DNA from: Anaerocolumna aminovalerica
Lineage (GTDB): Bacteria > Bacillota > Clostridia > Lachnospirales > Lachnospiraceae
Assembly: GCF_900115365.1 (NCBI RefSeq)
Contig: NZ_FOWD01000011.1
Location: forward strand, 54,100 to 118,099
Length of the DNA stretch: 64,000 nucleotides
Direction: 5' to 3'
The first letter of the stretch is position 1; each line of letters starts with the position of its first letter. Positions 63,830-64,000 of the stretch are shown one piece after another. The notes beneath the pieces are model-generated. The model saw only the letters and a list, made by a program, of their open reading frames with translations, had not been told where the DNA came from and did no database searches. Made by a program: the position numbers and the translations under genes.

Positions 63830-64000
63830 TTATAAAGTTGGTTTTGAATTTTTGTGATATTTTCTTCTGTTACGTGTCATTTGTCGTTCATATTTCCGGT
63901 TGCGGCGGATTTGTGAACGACATTTTTGAATTTCGTAAATTAAATCATTATATATGTAAATCCAGTCTTTTGATGATTCTATTAAAGTTATTATTTTACG
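63830..64000 (-). CDS. C-terminal end of an unidentified protein, cut by the window edge
   Basis: A reading frame is open on the minus strand from the edge down to the stop TAA at 63830-63832, 56 codons. The product end is Lys/Arg-rich: KIITLIESSKDWIYIYNDL, then YEIQKCRSQIRRNRKYERQ and MTRNRRKYHKNSKPTL. Its even amino acid make-up and the terminator-like hairpin beyond the stop speak for a real gene; the other two minus frames have stops in this stretch. I do not recognise the family. Confidence 0.5.
   Translation of the reverse strand, partial: RKIITLIESSKDWIYIYNDLIYEIQKCRSQIRRNRKYERQMTRNRRKYHKNSKPTL

Noticed and set aside
63882..63922. TGTCGTTCA/TGAACGACA hairpin taken as a terminator
   Set aside because: It lies inside the open frame at the right edge and is more simply explained as coding sequence; a better terminator follows the stop.

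Overview
The window is a low-GC, spore-forming Firmicutes chromosome segment. The complete spoIIIA operon, spo0A, spoIVB, two coat-like proteins, argR-recN synteny and strong AGGAGG ribosome sites all point to Clostridia. Gene content and protein style suggest Lachnospiraceae, near Lachnoclostridium phytofermentans or Anaerocolumna; that placement is inferred from recall, not computed. Almost everything is on the minus strand. No rRNA, tRNA, complete insertion sequence, prophage or CRISPR array was recognised.

Layout. 1-516: three diverged copies of a short dispersed repeat. 517-9250: smpB, rnr, secG and the glycolytic run gap-pgk-tpiA-gpmI, transcribed right to left. 9612-11708: two small CotF-like proteins and glycogen synthase. 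11988-35928: the conserved sporulation/housekeeping cluster, in transcription order spoIIIAA-AH, asp23-type gene, nusB, xseA, xseB, ispA, dxs, tlyA, nadK, argR, then yebC and a 1247-residue Ig-repeat secreted protein inserted before recN, spoIVB and spo0A. 36253-42019: a sugar ABC importer (binding protein and two permeases) with a YesM/YesN-type two-component system. 42315-47165: aroE, a 2-hydroxyacid dehydrogenase, a beta-CASP hydrolase and a DegV protein. 47518-57081: branched-chain amino acid genes leuBCD with a divergent LysR regulator, an HD protein, mutY, guaD, ilvC and ilvN. 57307-63656: two glycosyltransferases, HtrA protease, pheA and a beta-propeller-like membrane protein. 63830-64000: the end of an unidentified gene running off the edge.

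How the genes work together. SpoIIIAA-AH forms the feeding channel between mother cell and forespore; SpoIVB signals across the same space and Spo0A starts the programme. xseAB, recN and mutY serve DNA repair. dxs and ispA make isoprenoid precursors. argR, leu, ilv, aroE and pheA serve amino acid synthesis.

The most unusual signal is not a gene. Many ribosome-binding leaders carry short palindromic elements that occur again in front of unrelated genes and stop exactly at the Shine-Dalgarno/start codon. I see five such families: tlyA/nusB (with a trace at mutY), xseA/spoIIIAF, spoIIIAD/HD gene, tpiA/xseB, and spoIIIAB/leuB, the last with a covarying stem. A 3 x 86 bp tandem array lies upstream of the beta-CASP gene, and dense nested palindromes precede yebC and a glycosyltransferase. 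Gene starts were chosen from Shine-Dalgarno position, so several differ from the longest open frame.
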